Origin: Ciona savignyi
Taxonomy: Eukaryota; Chordata; Ascidiacea; Phlebobranchia; Cionidae
Direction of reading: 5' to 3'
Length of the DNA stretch: 64,000 bases
NCBI GenBank assembly: GCA_000149265.1
Contig: CH003217.1
Location: 551,174-615,173 of the forward strand
Shown here one piece after another: positions 14,901-25,625 of the stretch. The translations under genes were made by a program, and so were the position numbers. Position 1 is the first letter of the stretch; each line of letters opens with the position of its first letter. The notes below the pieces were generated by a model. It made no database searches. It worked only from the letters and a program-made list of their open reading frames with translations, and had not been told where the DNA came from.

Positions 14901-16143
14901 TAATTCGATACAAACAAAAAGTGCAAACAGCCCTTTCCGATCTTAAACTGTTTTCCCAAACATACCATTACACTGGGCCACACTCATACTCTTTAACATC
15001 CCATATTAACAGGAAAAAAATCCAATGGAGATCTAGTTTTACAAGTGTTAGCTACTTCTATTGAATATGTACCTGCATATTAAGTCATACTACAAATTAA
15101 ATACCCAAACATGTTAACGTGTAATTGGTCTTTTTTACACCCAATTTAAAAACAAAAAATCTTACAATGTAGTTAAAAAGTAATACGTTAGCATTTTTCT
15201 TGGTTTTTATTTATTTATTGTATACCAACCTAAAAACTCCCTTAATTGACCATGGATATTAGTTTATTTTGCGGAGAAATATACTTTTTTTAACTAGGAG
15301 CCCTCGGAACATACAGAAACATATAGCATTTTTAGTCGAAATGGGTTTTAAAAATTGTGGTGGTCATCATATGGTTGACACTCTCTAGTTTGCGCAGTTT
15401 TATAGTTTGATATTATTGTTAAAATAACATAAGTTTTACTTTTAAACTAACATCCGCCAGTAACATTAGTTTAGTTTTTGTTTCCACGATAAAAACATGA
15501 AGCAGGACCTTTAATAAAAATTTGGAAAACGAAAAAAAAAACGGCAAAACGACAACTGTTAGAACACGTCTAAAAAACAATTAATTACCAAGTTTCGGTA
15601 TAATTATACGTGGCCGCCAAACCCACATAAAAATGAAAAAATAAATGTCCATAAAAAATTACACTAAGCCTCTAAGAAAAGTTTGCGGTGAAGTGACCCG
15701 TGCAATGTGGGAGCCGGCTTCAGGAGAAGGGGTGTCCCGGAAAGTGTGGGCCACAGGGGAAAATGAAAAACCCACACTTACCAAGGCATTTAAAAGTAAA
15801 AAACTGCCTAATCAACAAAAGTAATCAAAACAAAAATTGAAAAAAATGAATAAACTATGCAGCAACATTAGATACCTTAGTTACTTGTGCCTTTTTGCTA
15901 ATATACAATATCTCGTTTTATTTAGGTGGGGAAGGACTTAAAGTGGAATGCTACAATGTCCGTACCAATACCTGGTCAGATACTGGCATTTTAAACTACC
16001 AAAGATGTGGGGCATGTGCTTGCGTCTTAAATGGAAGGATATACGTTATTGGAGGGTAACTAATTTTTACTAACACTATTGGCATTTATAATCAACAAGA
16101 ATTAATTTTTAGTGGAGGTGAAAATGAGTCGACCACAGTTTAG
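5981..16143 (+). CDS. BTB-BACK-Kelch protein (KLHL-type), C-terminus cut by LINE insertion
   Basis: Twelve exons in unbroken phase: 5981-6054, 6118-6238, 6392-6545, 6604-6812, 6985-7137, 7789-7882, 8479-8576, 9356-9533, 10599-10739, 13608-13766, 15926-16055 and 16113-16140, then TAG at 16141 supplied by the inserted LINE. Predicted length 513 aa instead of an ancestral ~541. Order: BTB (about residues 20-125, including LCDVTFKV and the AHRNILAGFSEYF region), BACK (about 130-260), then six Kelch blades; blade 1 begins EFMVVGGHG. The start is the first ATG in frame before the BTB domain. Introns hold a decayed SINE only ~20 bp upstream of exon 6 (7531-7765) and another at 14377-14576. By family knowledge a Cullin-3 adaptor. 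The insertion removes the last strand of blade 6, which normally closes the propeller, so function is doubtful unless the allele is polymorphic. Confidence 0.9.
7531..7765 (+). mobile_element. tRNA-derived SINE, decayed copy 2
   Basis: Recognisable phrases include GGGTTCTACCAAATTGAA, CGAGGTAATCTGACAATTGCC and the ATAAATATCCT tail, with several deletions in the head. It sits in intron 5 of the second Kelch gene, its tail about 20 bp from the next exon. Confidence 0.75.
9534..10598 (+). other. Intron of the second Kelch gene
   Basis: About 1 kb of AT-rich sequence between blade-2 and blade-3 exons. No element or RNA gene recognised. Confidence 0.7.
10740..13607 (+). other. Large intron of the second Kelch gene
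   Basis: 2.9 kb, very AT-rich, with simple A runs (for example near 12319-12333) and no recognisable gene or mobile element. The short frames at 11145-11330 and 11468-11719 lack any family signature and look fortuitous. Confidence 0.6.
14377..14576 (-). mobile_element. tRNA-derived SINE, copy 3, minus strand
   Basis: Read in reverse it contains the TTGGTAGAACC complement, the GTCCTTTG and TAGTCGGTT phrases and a tRNA-like head ending near 14576. It is diverged and lies in the intron before exon 11 of the second Kelch gene. Confidence 0.75.
15465..15790 (-). mobile_element. LINE 3'-end fragment (same family as 16141-17868)
   Basis: Shares with 16141-16530 the stretches GACGGCAAAACGA, GTGGCCGCCAAACC, GGGAGCCGGCTT and the terminal AAACCCACACTTACC-like boundary. 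The (TTTAG)n end survives only as TAGTTTAGTTTT. No coding part. It lies in the intron just upstream of exon 11 of the Kelch gene, 350 bp from the larger insertion. Confidence 0.7.
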
Positions 16144-17500
16144 TTTAGTTTAGTTTATTCATTTTTTGCCCTAGTATTTAAAGATGGCAAGCGAATATAA
16201 TAACGACACGGGAACAGGAAAAGACGGCAAAACGAACAGTCGTTAAAACACGTCATTGAAAAAAAAAAGGATATAATTTAATAAATATAGCGGACGCGGC
16301 CGCCAAACCTAGGCGAAAGAACAATAATGAGCAAACAAAATTTAATTAAAACCAAACAATATAAAGCCCTGAAGAAAAGTGTGCGGTAAAGCGCGACCAG
16401 TACAGAGGGGGAGCCGGCTTTAGGAGAAGGTGTGGCCCGAAAGCGTGGACCAGAGTGGAAAAAGAAAAACCCCCTAAAATGAAATTCCACTAATGTCAGA
16501 TGACACTATTAGTTTCAAGCACACTTACCGGGGCATATTTACATTAAATATTAACATTAAAACACACAAATTGCATAACACTAATGCATTTGATACTTAT
16601 TTAGAAGTGTGAAAAGGAGCACTACAGTAGTGCACCATAGATAACAAAAAACAATTAAAATAAATAAATAAGTAAATAATAAAAATAAATACATAAATAA
16701 TTAGCGAGCCAAAAAAGGATGGCTAGTAAATAAAAAATACTAAAGATTGCAGCAAGGATCCGATTATATGAAAGCAAATTGGTTGTGACATGTTAGTTTA
16801 ATATTGACTGCCATATTCATCTGAAGATCACACCACCAACTCTCGAACAGATAATTTGAGGAGAAAGAGGCCACGAAGAGAAAACGGACGACCTTCTCCT
16901 TGTAGAATAAGTTTCGATGTCTGGATTATCTGGAACAATAATGTCTTGGCAGTATGGTTGTAAAAATGCTACAAGACAGTGAAGAAATAAAAATATAGAT
17001 ACAATAGATAGATCAGATAAAAACAGGTTAGGAGACAGGGTGGTGTGCAATCAGATGGTGGAAAAAACATTTAAAAAACAAAAAGAAGTAATAAGATTAA
17101 AGTGACAAGCTTTAAAATACAGCTCTGTTAGGGCCGGCAAAAAACTACTTCACATAAAAAGAAAACCAAGTGTGCCAACGGCTTACCAAGTAACAGAACA
17201 CTGTAATAAACATCATTGTAAATAAAACTTGTGGTTGTGTAGACAAAATCACTATTGATAACATGCACAAGAAGTTAAGACTGTGATTTCACATGGTGAT
17301 CATAATTTAGAAAGAACAAAATCTGGAAACGCGTGCATTACATTTTATTAGGGAAATCAACATGTGAGTACAAGTGAATAAAAATGCATGTAGGTGTAAA
17401 TAAATGCAAAAGGATAGATAAGGTAAAGCAGATTAAGTGGGATTTATTTTGGAAAGAAGGAGAAAATAAAATTTTAACTTACACATGGGAATTCTTAAGT

Positions 17501-17537
<37 letters not shown>

Positions 17538-17868
17538 TTGGTGAAAATAATAGAGAAACTAGGGAAGCGGATGAGGGTCTTCCAAGAGGTGTTGTTTGAC
17601 AGCTTTGGTAAACTTTTTAATTGATTTAATCTCGCGAATGATGTTCGGTAATTGTTGCCAAAACTTTGGGCCTATGTATTTCAGGGATTGTTGGGATAGG
17701 GACTTGTTACAAAAGGGAATTAAAAATTGGGAATTGCTTCTTGTTTTTCATAGTACTTTTAGGTTTGTTGGGTATGCAATTGTGGAGGGCAGGGGGAAGT
17801 GTATTGGTATGGCATTTGTGCATTATGGATAATATTTGTAATTTGTGCATATCATGAATTGTTAAAAG
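16141..17868 (-). mobile_element. 5'-truncated non-LTR retrotransposon (CR1/L2-like) inserted in Kelch exon
   Basis: On the minus strand the 3' terminus is a (CTAAA)n-type tail, seen on the plus strand as TAGTTTAGTTTAGTTTATTC from 16141. The far end, about 17559-17866 read in reverse, encodes the C-terminus of a LINE reverse-transcriptase ORF: NKSLSQQSLKYIGPKFW then LPNIIREIKSIKKF, stop at 17559-17561. That GPKxWxxLPxxIRxxxSxxxF pattern is the usual LINE ORF2 end. A one-base frameshift near 17735 separates it from the preceding coding stretch. The 3' UTR is ~1.4 kb and contains a 30-base A run at 17505-17534. Short flanks CCACAGTT (left) and CCATGTT (right) may be a diverged target-site duplication. 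The frame at 16817-17050 is not recognised. Confidence 0.85.
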
Positions 17869-17876
17869 TCCATGTT

Positions 17877-17963
17877 GAGGTATATGATCCAGTTATCAAT
17901 GAATGGAAGATTGAGACCAACATGGATATTCCAAGGAAGTGTTCATCAGTTGTAGCTCTATAA
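17877..17963 (+). pseudogene. Orphaned 3' end of the second Kelch gene's last exon
   Basis: Resumes exactly where the exon was interrupted: the frame reads EVYDPVINEWKIETNM and ends SSVVAL with TAA at 17961-17963, matching 5325-5409 of the first copy. It is separated from its splice acceptor and from 16113-16140 by the LINE, so it cannot be translated in frame with the rest unless the insertion is spliced out. Confidence 0.9.
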
Positions 17964-18460
17964 GCAGAAATATAAACTGACATTTTTCAAAAGCTCAACA
18001 AAACTAACTAAAAGCGTAACATTTCTAGTCATTTGGAATTATTCCTTATTAATGTGGACGGGATTATATTAATCTGGACAATATTATTGATTTCATTTAA
18101 TTAAATCAATATTAATATGTTGTATATGCCATTCAAAAAATTATTTTTGAAACCAATCACCATCTCTCAATGTAATGCTTAAAATAAGGTCAATTTTGTG
18201 ATGTCACAAGACTTAAGTAAATGTGGCTTCATGTATCTTCTATATATTTTTAATTTGTTCTCTTTTTAATTCAAGCATTAAATTTGCTTTGAATCACGAA
18301 ATAGTTTTACAGTTAATATGTGTTTTTTTATGCTTTTTTTCTGTTTACTAATGGTCTCTATACTCATATACGATGTATTAAATAATTGAGTTTTTCTTTG
18401 TTAGTTATTTTACATTAATTTTTAGAAATATTTAAATCGATCTTGTTTTAACATGTAACC
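17964..18460. other. 3' flank of the Kelch pair
   Basis: AT-rich sequence resembling the 3' flank of the first copy (5410-5580) at its beginning. No further feature seen. Confidence 0.6.
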
Positions 18461-18657
18461 CCACCCAATAATCCACTTGATTCAACCAAATAATTCACTG
18501 GGTTCAACCCAATAATCCACTGGATTTAATCCCATAGTTCATTGGATTCAACCCAATATTCCACTGCATTCACCGAATAATCAACTGGGCATAATCCACC
18601 AATTCACCAGATTCAACCCAATAAACGTTGAGATTCAACAAAATAATCCACTGCATT
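18461..18657. repeat. Minisatellite, ~23-24-bp unit
   Basis: About eight degenerate copies of a unit close to AATAATCCACTGGATTCAACCC. Copies vary at several positions, so the array is old. The 119-aa minus-strand frame over this region (18570-18929) has no recognisable domain and is probably fortuitous. Confidence 0.85.
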
Positions 18658-18953
18658 AAATCTGGAAGAAAAGGGAAAAAGCAACCAAACCGAATGACGT
18701 AGTTAAGGGTTTTCCTTGGTATTCCTACTATCTTGTCGATAGTTTGCCTCGACCTTGAATGTAAAACAAACCCCAAACGGGAATTCTCTTTCTTGTAAAA
18801 AAGGTAAAAAGTGACCCGGTTTAAGCATTTTTGGCGTTCTCGACGATATTTCTGGACTGGAAAAGAACATTCACAACACATTAAATCACTCCAAATTAAA
18901 AAATAAGTTTCTTTATTTGTGCATAACATTATCGTTGCAATTCAAAAGTAACA

Positions 18954-19088
18954 ATACCCGAATTTTGTAAAAAAAGCGCACAGTTAAGGAGTGTGTGTGG
19001 ATAGTGGGGGGATAAGCAACATACCCGAATTTTGTAAAAAAAGCGCACAGGTATGGAGTGTGTGTGGATAGTGGGGGGATATGGTTGT
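18954..19088. repeat. Direct tandem duplication, 67-bp unit
   Basis: Two nearly identical copies starting ATACCCGAATTTTG at 18954 and 19021, each ending in the G-rich GTGTGTGTGGATAGTGGGGG. A single recent duplication. Confidence 0.9.
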
Positions 19089-19197
19089 GTTTGGTATACC
19101 AAGTGCACAGAATCTAGTTACCTGGCTTATTGAGGAGTTAAACACGATGATGCATTTCTGAAGTTTTAATTATTCAACCACCACTGAGTTGGGGGAA

Positions 19198-19500
19198 TGT
19201 TGGCCTATACACCAAGTTTAGTGGTATGCTGTTTTTAAGTTTTTCTAAGTTGTCGGTGGCTGGCTGTCTTAACTCGTTACGTTAATACTTAAGTTGTATA
19301 TGCCTGAAATAAATTAAATAATATCTGAATTGCTTAGAATTGCACTAGCAGTGTAATAAACTTGAATATTGTTTAACTCGACCTTAACTTAAAATTGCTC
19401 TAGTAACTTATTTAAACTTGATTAGCAGCACTAAAATATACGTTATTAGGTTATGTCTTAATAAAGAATCTGTATTTTCAAATTTTAATAATATTCCTCT
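19198..19500 (+). mobile_element. LTR-like repeat, possibly BEL/Pao LTR
   Basis: Begins TGTTGGCC directly after a purine-rich GGGGGAA, the arrangement expected of a 3' LTR after its polypurine tract. Its body (from CTAAGTTGTCGGTGGCTG to the TTTTAATAATATT end) is repeated at about 58385-58686. BEL/Pao coding remains start 40 bp downstream. Assignment to that element is inference. Confidence 0.5.
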
Positions 19501-19540
19501 GGCGTCATAATAATATTGCCCTGGCCCTTCCCCTGGCGTC

Positions 19541-19920
19541 ATGATTACCAAATTTTCCCGAACAATGGCGCCATGGCGACGGGCCCCCTTAAGAGTAGCA
19601 AAGCGGATTGCTCGAAACCCAGATATTAAACAAAAAAATACCGATAAAATGAACGACAGTGTGACAAAGGGCTATGCCGAAAATGTGCCAGTGGACAAAA
19701 TCATCACCGATCGCCGAATCTGGTACCTACCGCACCACCCCGTTACTAACCCTCACAAACCGGACAAACTATATGTGTCGTTTTCGAATGTGCCGCTCAG
19801 CACCAAGGCATGTACAATAACCGGGTTCTCATGCAGAGGACTGATCAAATAAATAAGCTAGTCAGAGTGCTTACGCGGTTCCGCAGAGACCCGATCACAC
19901 TAGTTACATTTATTTATGGG
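19541..19920 (+). pseudogene. BEL/Pao retrotransposon fragment (start of reverse transcriptase)
   Basis: The frame from 19541 includes WYLPHHPVTNPHKPDKL, the hallmark just upstream of the Pao-type RT, preceded by GYAENVP. Near 19778 the similarity shifts by one base to a second frame (VVFECAAQHQGMYNNRVLMQ, then LTRFRRDP). It stops near 19910 where repeat sequence begins. Gag, protease and the RT catalytic core are missing. Dead copy. Confidence 0.85.
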
Positions 19921-21560
19921 TCCCATTTGGAAAAATGGGACACATATTGTAAACACGTGGTTTGACACTTTCTAGTAGAAAGTATGTTTCATCAGGTTTG
20001 TGTCGCTCAGCGCGATCGCGATTGATTTAGATTTTGGTGGTGGCCCAGTGAAACACGTCACTGTAACCCGCAACGTGGATGATGGCACAGTACTGACACC
20101 GAAAATCGGATTTTAAATAACCCGAAATGTATGTAGCATTTTAGTTAAAACTGGCTTCAATTTGACGAAATCACTGTTAACTAGAGAGTGTAAACTTCGT
20201 GTTTAACCACCACTATTTGTGAAAGACATTTCATATGTCATATATTCATGCTACAGGGTCCATAACAACAATTTGTATTTTATACACCGAGTTTGTAGTT
20301 TGTTACTGCAAGCATAAACGCATGGGTCCCTGAGGTAAAAATCTTGTTATAGTTCATTTCCCAACATATTTATTGTCAGATATGTGCACGTAAGGTCCAT
20401 GTTATTCAAAAGTCCGGAAAGTTTTAACCGGACTGCAATAGCTTTGTTTCTGCAAGCATAAATGCATAGGTCCAACAGTTAACTTCTTTTTATGTGTAGT
20501 TAAAAAAAGAATATTCGTGTAAGATTTATTAACATTTCACCACGAATGTTTTAAATTAAAGCCTCTTGTCAAGCACTGTAGTGAAATAAAGCTAAATTCC
20601 CAAAACACCCCGCTTTGGTTTTAATGGCTTTGGATAATTCCCCTGGGTTTAGTACATAAATTTCTGTTTTTACATATCTGGGTCATGTTATCTAACAATT
20701 TCTAAAGTCTTAATCCGATTTGACAACTCTTTGTTAAAGATGTCGGGGAAATATGGCATGTCTGTCACAATCAATATTTGAGAACAAAATTTTAACTATT
20801 AGGGTATTTCCCTATATATTTTTTTTATTTCTTTAAGAGTTAAATCAGTGGCTAATGCACTTACATTTCACCAAATTTGATTGAAAATGGAGCAGCCGTG
20901 TTCTAGCGCTATACCCAAAAAAGCTATTTTTTAGAACAAAATACCGTTTTAACGTTCCTGGGGAATTCCCCTGGATTTATCACCCACAATTTTGAATTTT
21001 GCATATCTTAACCATATTGTCTAATAATTCAAAATTTTTATTGCGATCCCAGTAATCCTTTTTGGTAGATATCGGGGTGACATGGTATGCCTGTCAAATT
21101 ATGATTTAAGGACAAAATTTCATTTTGTGAGGTATTTCCCTTTCATTTTGTGAGGTATTTCCCTAAATATTTTTTTATTTCATCCAATTGTTAAATCAGT
21201 GGCTAATGCAATTATATTTTCCCAAACCTGATTAAATTTGCAGCAGCCATTCTAGCGCTACACCCAAAAAAAGATATTTTTTAGAACAAAATACTTTTTG
21301 GTTTTTTAATGTCCCGAGGGAATTCCCCTAGATTTATTACCCAAAATTTTGGTTTCTGCATATCTAGACCATGTTGTCTAACAAATGACAAAGTTTCATG
21401 GCGATTCAATTACCTCTTTTGGTAGATGTCGGGTCCACAAATTAAACCTGTCACAATCATGGTTTAGGAATAAATCTTTATTTTTAAGGTATTTCCCTAG
21501 GTAATTTTTTTCTTTCTTCTGAGTGGTAAAGCAGTTGCTAATGCACTTAAATTTTGCCAA
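19915..21560 (+). repeat. Tandem degenerate ~330-355-bp repeat block
   Basis: Three clear units keyed on CCCCTGGGTTTAG (20640), CCCCTGGATTTATCACCCA (about 20969) and CCCCTAGATTTATTACCCA (about 21326), each followed by a TAGATGTCGGGG-like phrase and GGTATTTCCCT. Single or partial copies occur at 3283-3880 (minus) and 35636-35790. The 5' end carries the GTCCCATTT/AAATGGGAC palindrome at 19922. The block sits between two BEL/Pao coding fragments, where the RT core should be. Confidence 0.8.
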
Positions 21561-21584
21561 ATCTTATTCAAATTGGAGCACGGG

Positions 21585-21820
21585 TTCAAGCGCTATGCCC
21601 ACTATATGCTCGGTCTAGAGCTATGTCCGTCCATGTTTTGGACCGATTCGTCCGTCGTGTTGCAATGCATATTTAATGACAGAAGGTTTTCTCTTTTGGT
21701 GTCTAGGCGCTTAGCATATATTTCCAAGCATTACGCAACTGGAGACATGTTTTAGCAAAACTGAACCCTGCCGACTGTGCATCAAAAGGCACCAGCGCAG
21801 ATTCCCTAAGGTTTACATGA
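21585..21820 (+). pseudogene. BEL/Pao retrotransposon fragment (RNase H region)
   Basis: One frame reads MFWTDSSVVLQCIFND, the Pao-type RNase H signature. After a one-base shift near 21735 a second frame continues WRHVLAKLNPADCASKGT, also diagnostic, ending at a stop at 21818-21820. Together with 19541-19920 it brackets a missing RT core. Confidence 0.85.
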
Positions 21821-22440
21821 CCCGAATTCATCCCTTTCGTTTAACAGTCGCCGAAATTGCTCATGACTATTCCACTCTTTTCACCGTCATTTTATTTAAT
21901 TGAATAAATTAGTTAAGTCGACTCCGTTCCGAAACGCTTTTCACTGCGCGTTTAACGTCAACAATTTCGACAACACAGGAAGGGTATTTGGAGCATTTCA
22001 ATTTTAGCGACTAACATTGCCTTAATAACAGTTATTGTTGCTTACTTATTGTGTTTGTGTAAGAAGGATTGGGTTTTTGTGTATTGCGTTCTTTATCAAT
22101 AAACTAAATTAATGGGATTTTTGGTCAGTATTGAATATAAGTCTTTATGATTAATTTATTAGAATAACAAATAGTAATACCAGTATAAACAACTGATCTT
22201 GTTTAAGAGAATTGACTTGAGACTAGAAAACCACAATCTCTACAGAATAACTGCTCAAAGCGATGCCAGTGCCGGCTTTTCCACCGGGTTTTTGTTTTGA
22301 TATTGTGTAATGTATGAAATCCCCCGGGGTATCCACGTTTGTAATTATCCAAACCATGTAACATTCCTGAATGTGTCACCCCGAAAACTCCTCTCTGTCT
22401 AATTGCATCTTTCAAACTACGCCATTGAATCGATCATTTT
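21821..22440. other. No gene recognised
   Basis: Mixed unique sequence; the 70-aa minus-strand frame at 22203-22415 shows no known motif. Confidence 0.5.
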
Positions 22441-22800
22441 AGTTTTTGCCGATTATAAAAAATTTCTTAATTACTAAAAGAGTTTTGCCGATTGGCTACA
22501 AAAAAAGATTTGCGGATCGGCGAAATAGTTTTGCCGATTGGCTGCAAAAAAGATTTTTAGATCGGCAAAATAGTTTTGACGATTGGCTACAAAAAAGATT
22601 TGCGGATCGGCAAAAGAGTTTTGCCGATTTGCTGCAAAAAAAAGATTTGCGGATCGGCGAAATAGTTTTGCCGATTTTAAAAAAAATTTGTCGATTTGAA
22701 AATATTTTTGTCGATTTGACAATATTTTTGTCGATTTAAAAATATTTTTGTCGATTTAAAAATATTTTTGTCGTTTATGAAATAGTTTTGTAGATTGAAA
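22441..22800. repeat. Composite minisatellite, ~46-bp then 20-bp units
   Basis: Units starting AGTTTTGCCGAT at 22481, 22527, 22572, 22617 and 22664 (spacing 45-47). They pass into an exact 20-bp period AATATTTTTGTCGATTTNAA at 22701, 22721, 22741 and 22761. The unit contains complementary GCCGAT and ATCGGC, so RNA from it could fold repeatedly. Long frames exist on both strands only because the repeat lacks stops; neither is a gene. Confidence 0.9.
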
Positions 22801-23533
22801 TAAAATTTCAGGATTGCCCTTATGGGCCACCGTACATTTCAGTTTCGGCAAATTGCAGAAAAAGGGCCAATCACCAAAACTTAGTGCAAACACCTCTAGA
22901 AATTGTCTCTATTATTTCCGGTACTTAATTATTTAAACCAGGTTAAGGAGGGGGGAGTAATGAACCAGATTTTGTAGTGTGGTGTTACATAATCTGGTGT
23001 TCCATTTTATTTTAAGGGTCATGCGGTTTCTTTTGAGGTTAATATTCAAATTTGTGCAAACACAGCTGGAATTTGTGTTGAAATCTTTTAAGCGTTAATT
23101 GACTAATTGATTCCGACCTTACAAGCGGCTGGTTTCGATTCAACTACTTCGACTAAAATCTACGCTCTAAGAGTCCAAAGGATTTCTTCGTGTCCACAGT
23201 CGGGTTTCCATTGCAGTATGTTGTTTGTTTATTTTACCTAGTATACACTAATATCAAAGTTGAAAAAACATTTTTATAACATACAACGCAATAGCTGAGG
23301 TAATCAGAGAGTGGGCAAGTGTATCTTTGTTCCTTTATATATAGGCATACAACAGGGATATCATATGACCTGGATAACACCGCTTTACAACCTATACTAT
23401 TTAGGAATAAAATATGGTTGCTTTATTTTCACGACTTATAAACATTTTACAAATAAAAGTTAAAACACACTTTTTGACTAGAAGTTTATTTACATAATTT
23501 GTATTGAACCAACAAGTATTTTAGGTGATTGTT
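22801..23533. other. No gene recognised
   Basis: AT-rich unique sequence downstream of the pentraxin pseudogene. Nothing supported. Confidence 0.5.
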
Positions 23534-24810
23534 TTAGGCACATATGCATTTAGACATTAGGTATTCAGTTGCACCATGCAGTTCTATTTTGTCAATCGTC
23601 ATCGTCATTACTTGATCACGTGGACAAAGGCAGCGGTGAGTGACGTCATGAATCTCTTATTCGTTGAGAACACGAAGCCAAATACTGGACTCATGATCTG
23701 CCCTCTTTAACAAACAATAGATCATGTTGATTTACAATAAGTGATTTGTACGAAAATTAGGCTTAGAATAAATTAGGTGGTGTCCAGATTTAAGCTGTGT
23801 ACTCCTAAACATACCGAAGTATTTCATGTCGCTACTTATTATAGATTACATAAAATACATTGTTGCGACCAAGGCACCAGCGTTAACTCGGTCCGGTTCT
23901 TGATTATCATTGACCCGCCACCTCGCATTACCCCTCTACTATGAGAAAAAATACCTACGCTTGTACCTATTGATGTACATTCCAACTTGTGATGATTGTG
24001 TTGAATACCAAATGCACATATGCGTCTAAGGAATATATAAAATCAATTACGAAACCACATGCAAACAGTTGCGTCAGCCAGACGTGGCACATATTAACGA
24101 TATCGAACGTATTCTGTTACTTGATTTGGACGAGGAAAATTGTAAACAACAGTTGGACAACCTATGAACCACCAATTTATAGACGCCAAGTACATACCAA
24201 ACTAACAAGGAGAATACTTGTCATGTGTATATTAATATGGGTTTTAATTTTAAATAAAATAAGCGATTGTAAATTAAGTTGTATGCGCTATCACGCAATC
24301 ATTGCGGAAAATTTGGTAAGGTGGAATATATCTTAATATATTTTGTAAGCCTTTCCTAAAACTTATTTTTACTAAATTAGTCTCAGGCCTTAATTTAGTC
24401 AGTAGGTCGCGACATTCTGACAGTCCAAATACATTACCAAAATAACTGTTTTAGTAAATTGATCATTTATTTCGGTATATATTTATTTACACCGATAATA
24501 CACTATAGAAATCTAAATAAGCTTCTAAGGAACGATATTACCTGTCGGACAATAAAAGCATGTAATCGCGCAATTACCATTTTTCAGTCGTTAAATTTCC
24601 TTTTCTTTCTTTTCCAATTCTACATTACAGCCGCACACATTTTCTGCGTAGGAATAATAATTACTTACTCGCTGCTATTTTACACTAAGATGTAGTAAAT
24701 ATACCTGCTGGTGGTCCTGTAGCTCACGTGCTGCCCTGTTCACCTTTTGGCCCAGCTTTCCTCTGACCCCACCGAAGTTTCTAGTCAATTGAGAAAATAC
24801 TTTTGTCAAA
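23534..24810 (-). pseudogene. Collagen-pentraxin pseudogene (paralogue of 36481-38565)
   Basis: Reverse-strand similarity to most of the gene at 36481-38565. About 24600-24810 matches the collagen/coil exon (GPKGEQGST then a stop). About 24030-24170 matches the first pentraxin exon (GCPTVVYNFPRPNQVTEYVRYR, shown here in two parts by an in-frame TAA after RYR). About 23870-24030 matches the second pentraxin exon, joined directly to the first, with the second half of that exon and the intron missing. 23534-23711 matches the last exon (DVTHRCLCPRDQVM), with a one-base deletion and a TAA replacing a serine codon. The exon-2 acceptor is also lost. No first (signal peptide) exon was identified. Several independent lesions make it a dead copy. 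Confidence 0.85.
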
Positions 24811-25625
24811 ATTCAAAAATTACCGTACTATATGATGTTATCTGACGGAAATGGCGGGTTGGCGCCTCGACTTTAAAATGGAGGGTTGTAAAATAGAAAC
24901 TTGTTCCTAGCTTGTCAGTTATGTTGAAAATGAAAGCACTTAGCGGACTTGTGTGATAGTGCACTTTGTGCTTCCAATTCACGGTTTAAAACATAAATAA
25001 ATATATATATATATATACACAATATTCTAAAACTAAAAATAACACAAATCCAATAAAAATAGTTTACGTTACTAACCAATTATCTGCTGGGTATTGTATA
25101 AAAAATAACTAAATTTTAAAATTCAGTGTTACATCTAACATTGTACAATAATCATCACTCGAAAACTCCTTACCCGATGTCCCCAGTTAGCGACGTAAGG
25201 CTCGAAACAGAAGCGCAAATCTGAACCTAATCAGGATTGGTATTGCACGCACCAGTGCCAGCTGATTCTTAAACTAAATTATAAAAAAGCAAACTTGCTA
25301 TTCGGAATAAAAAAAGTTTTTATTTGAACAATGTTTATTAGTTGACGACCAAGAATAAATAGAAGTTTGAAACTTATAAACACATCTCTCATCAATTTTG
25401 CCTATGGCAGACGTAACAAAAAATGAAACAAAATGTTTTAGTTTCTTACACTCGTACATCTTTGGTAGTTTTTTACCACGATTCCGATCTTTTTTTAAAA
25501 TTATTCATTACCAAGTTACGAAGTAATTTATACAAGGAAACACAGGAAGAGATAAACGATTTACAACCAACCGGTTCCGTCAGACGGCCGACTGCAAACA
25601 CTGCAAGTCTGACCGACCGAGATAA
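24811..25625. other. No gene recognised; short (TA)n at about 24999-25015
   Basis: The 92-aa frame at 25423-25701 (+) overlaps the 3' end of the minus-strand MGSG gene and carries no recognisable domain. No acceptor matching exon 2 of the other MGSG genes is seen here. Confidence 0.5.

Noticed and set aside
18570..18929. 119-aa minus-strand protein
   Set aside because: Partly overlaps a minisatellite, no domain, no splice structure or paralogue.
22446..22739. Overlapping long frames on both strands with repeated RFADRQNSF-like peptides
   Set aside because: Product of a stop-free minisatellite; no start context, splice sites or neighbours.
22441..22800. CRISPR-like array
   Set aside because: Repeats are directly abutting and degenerate with no unique spacers, in eukaryotic DNA.
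23989..24336. Plus-strand 115-aa frame
   Set aside because: Antisense to the pentraxin pseudogene exons.
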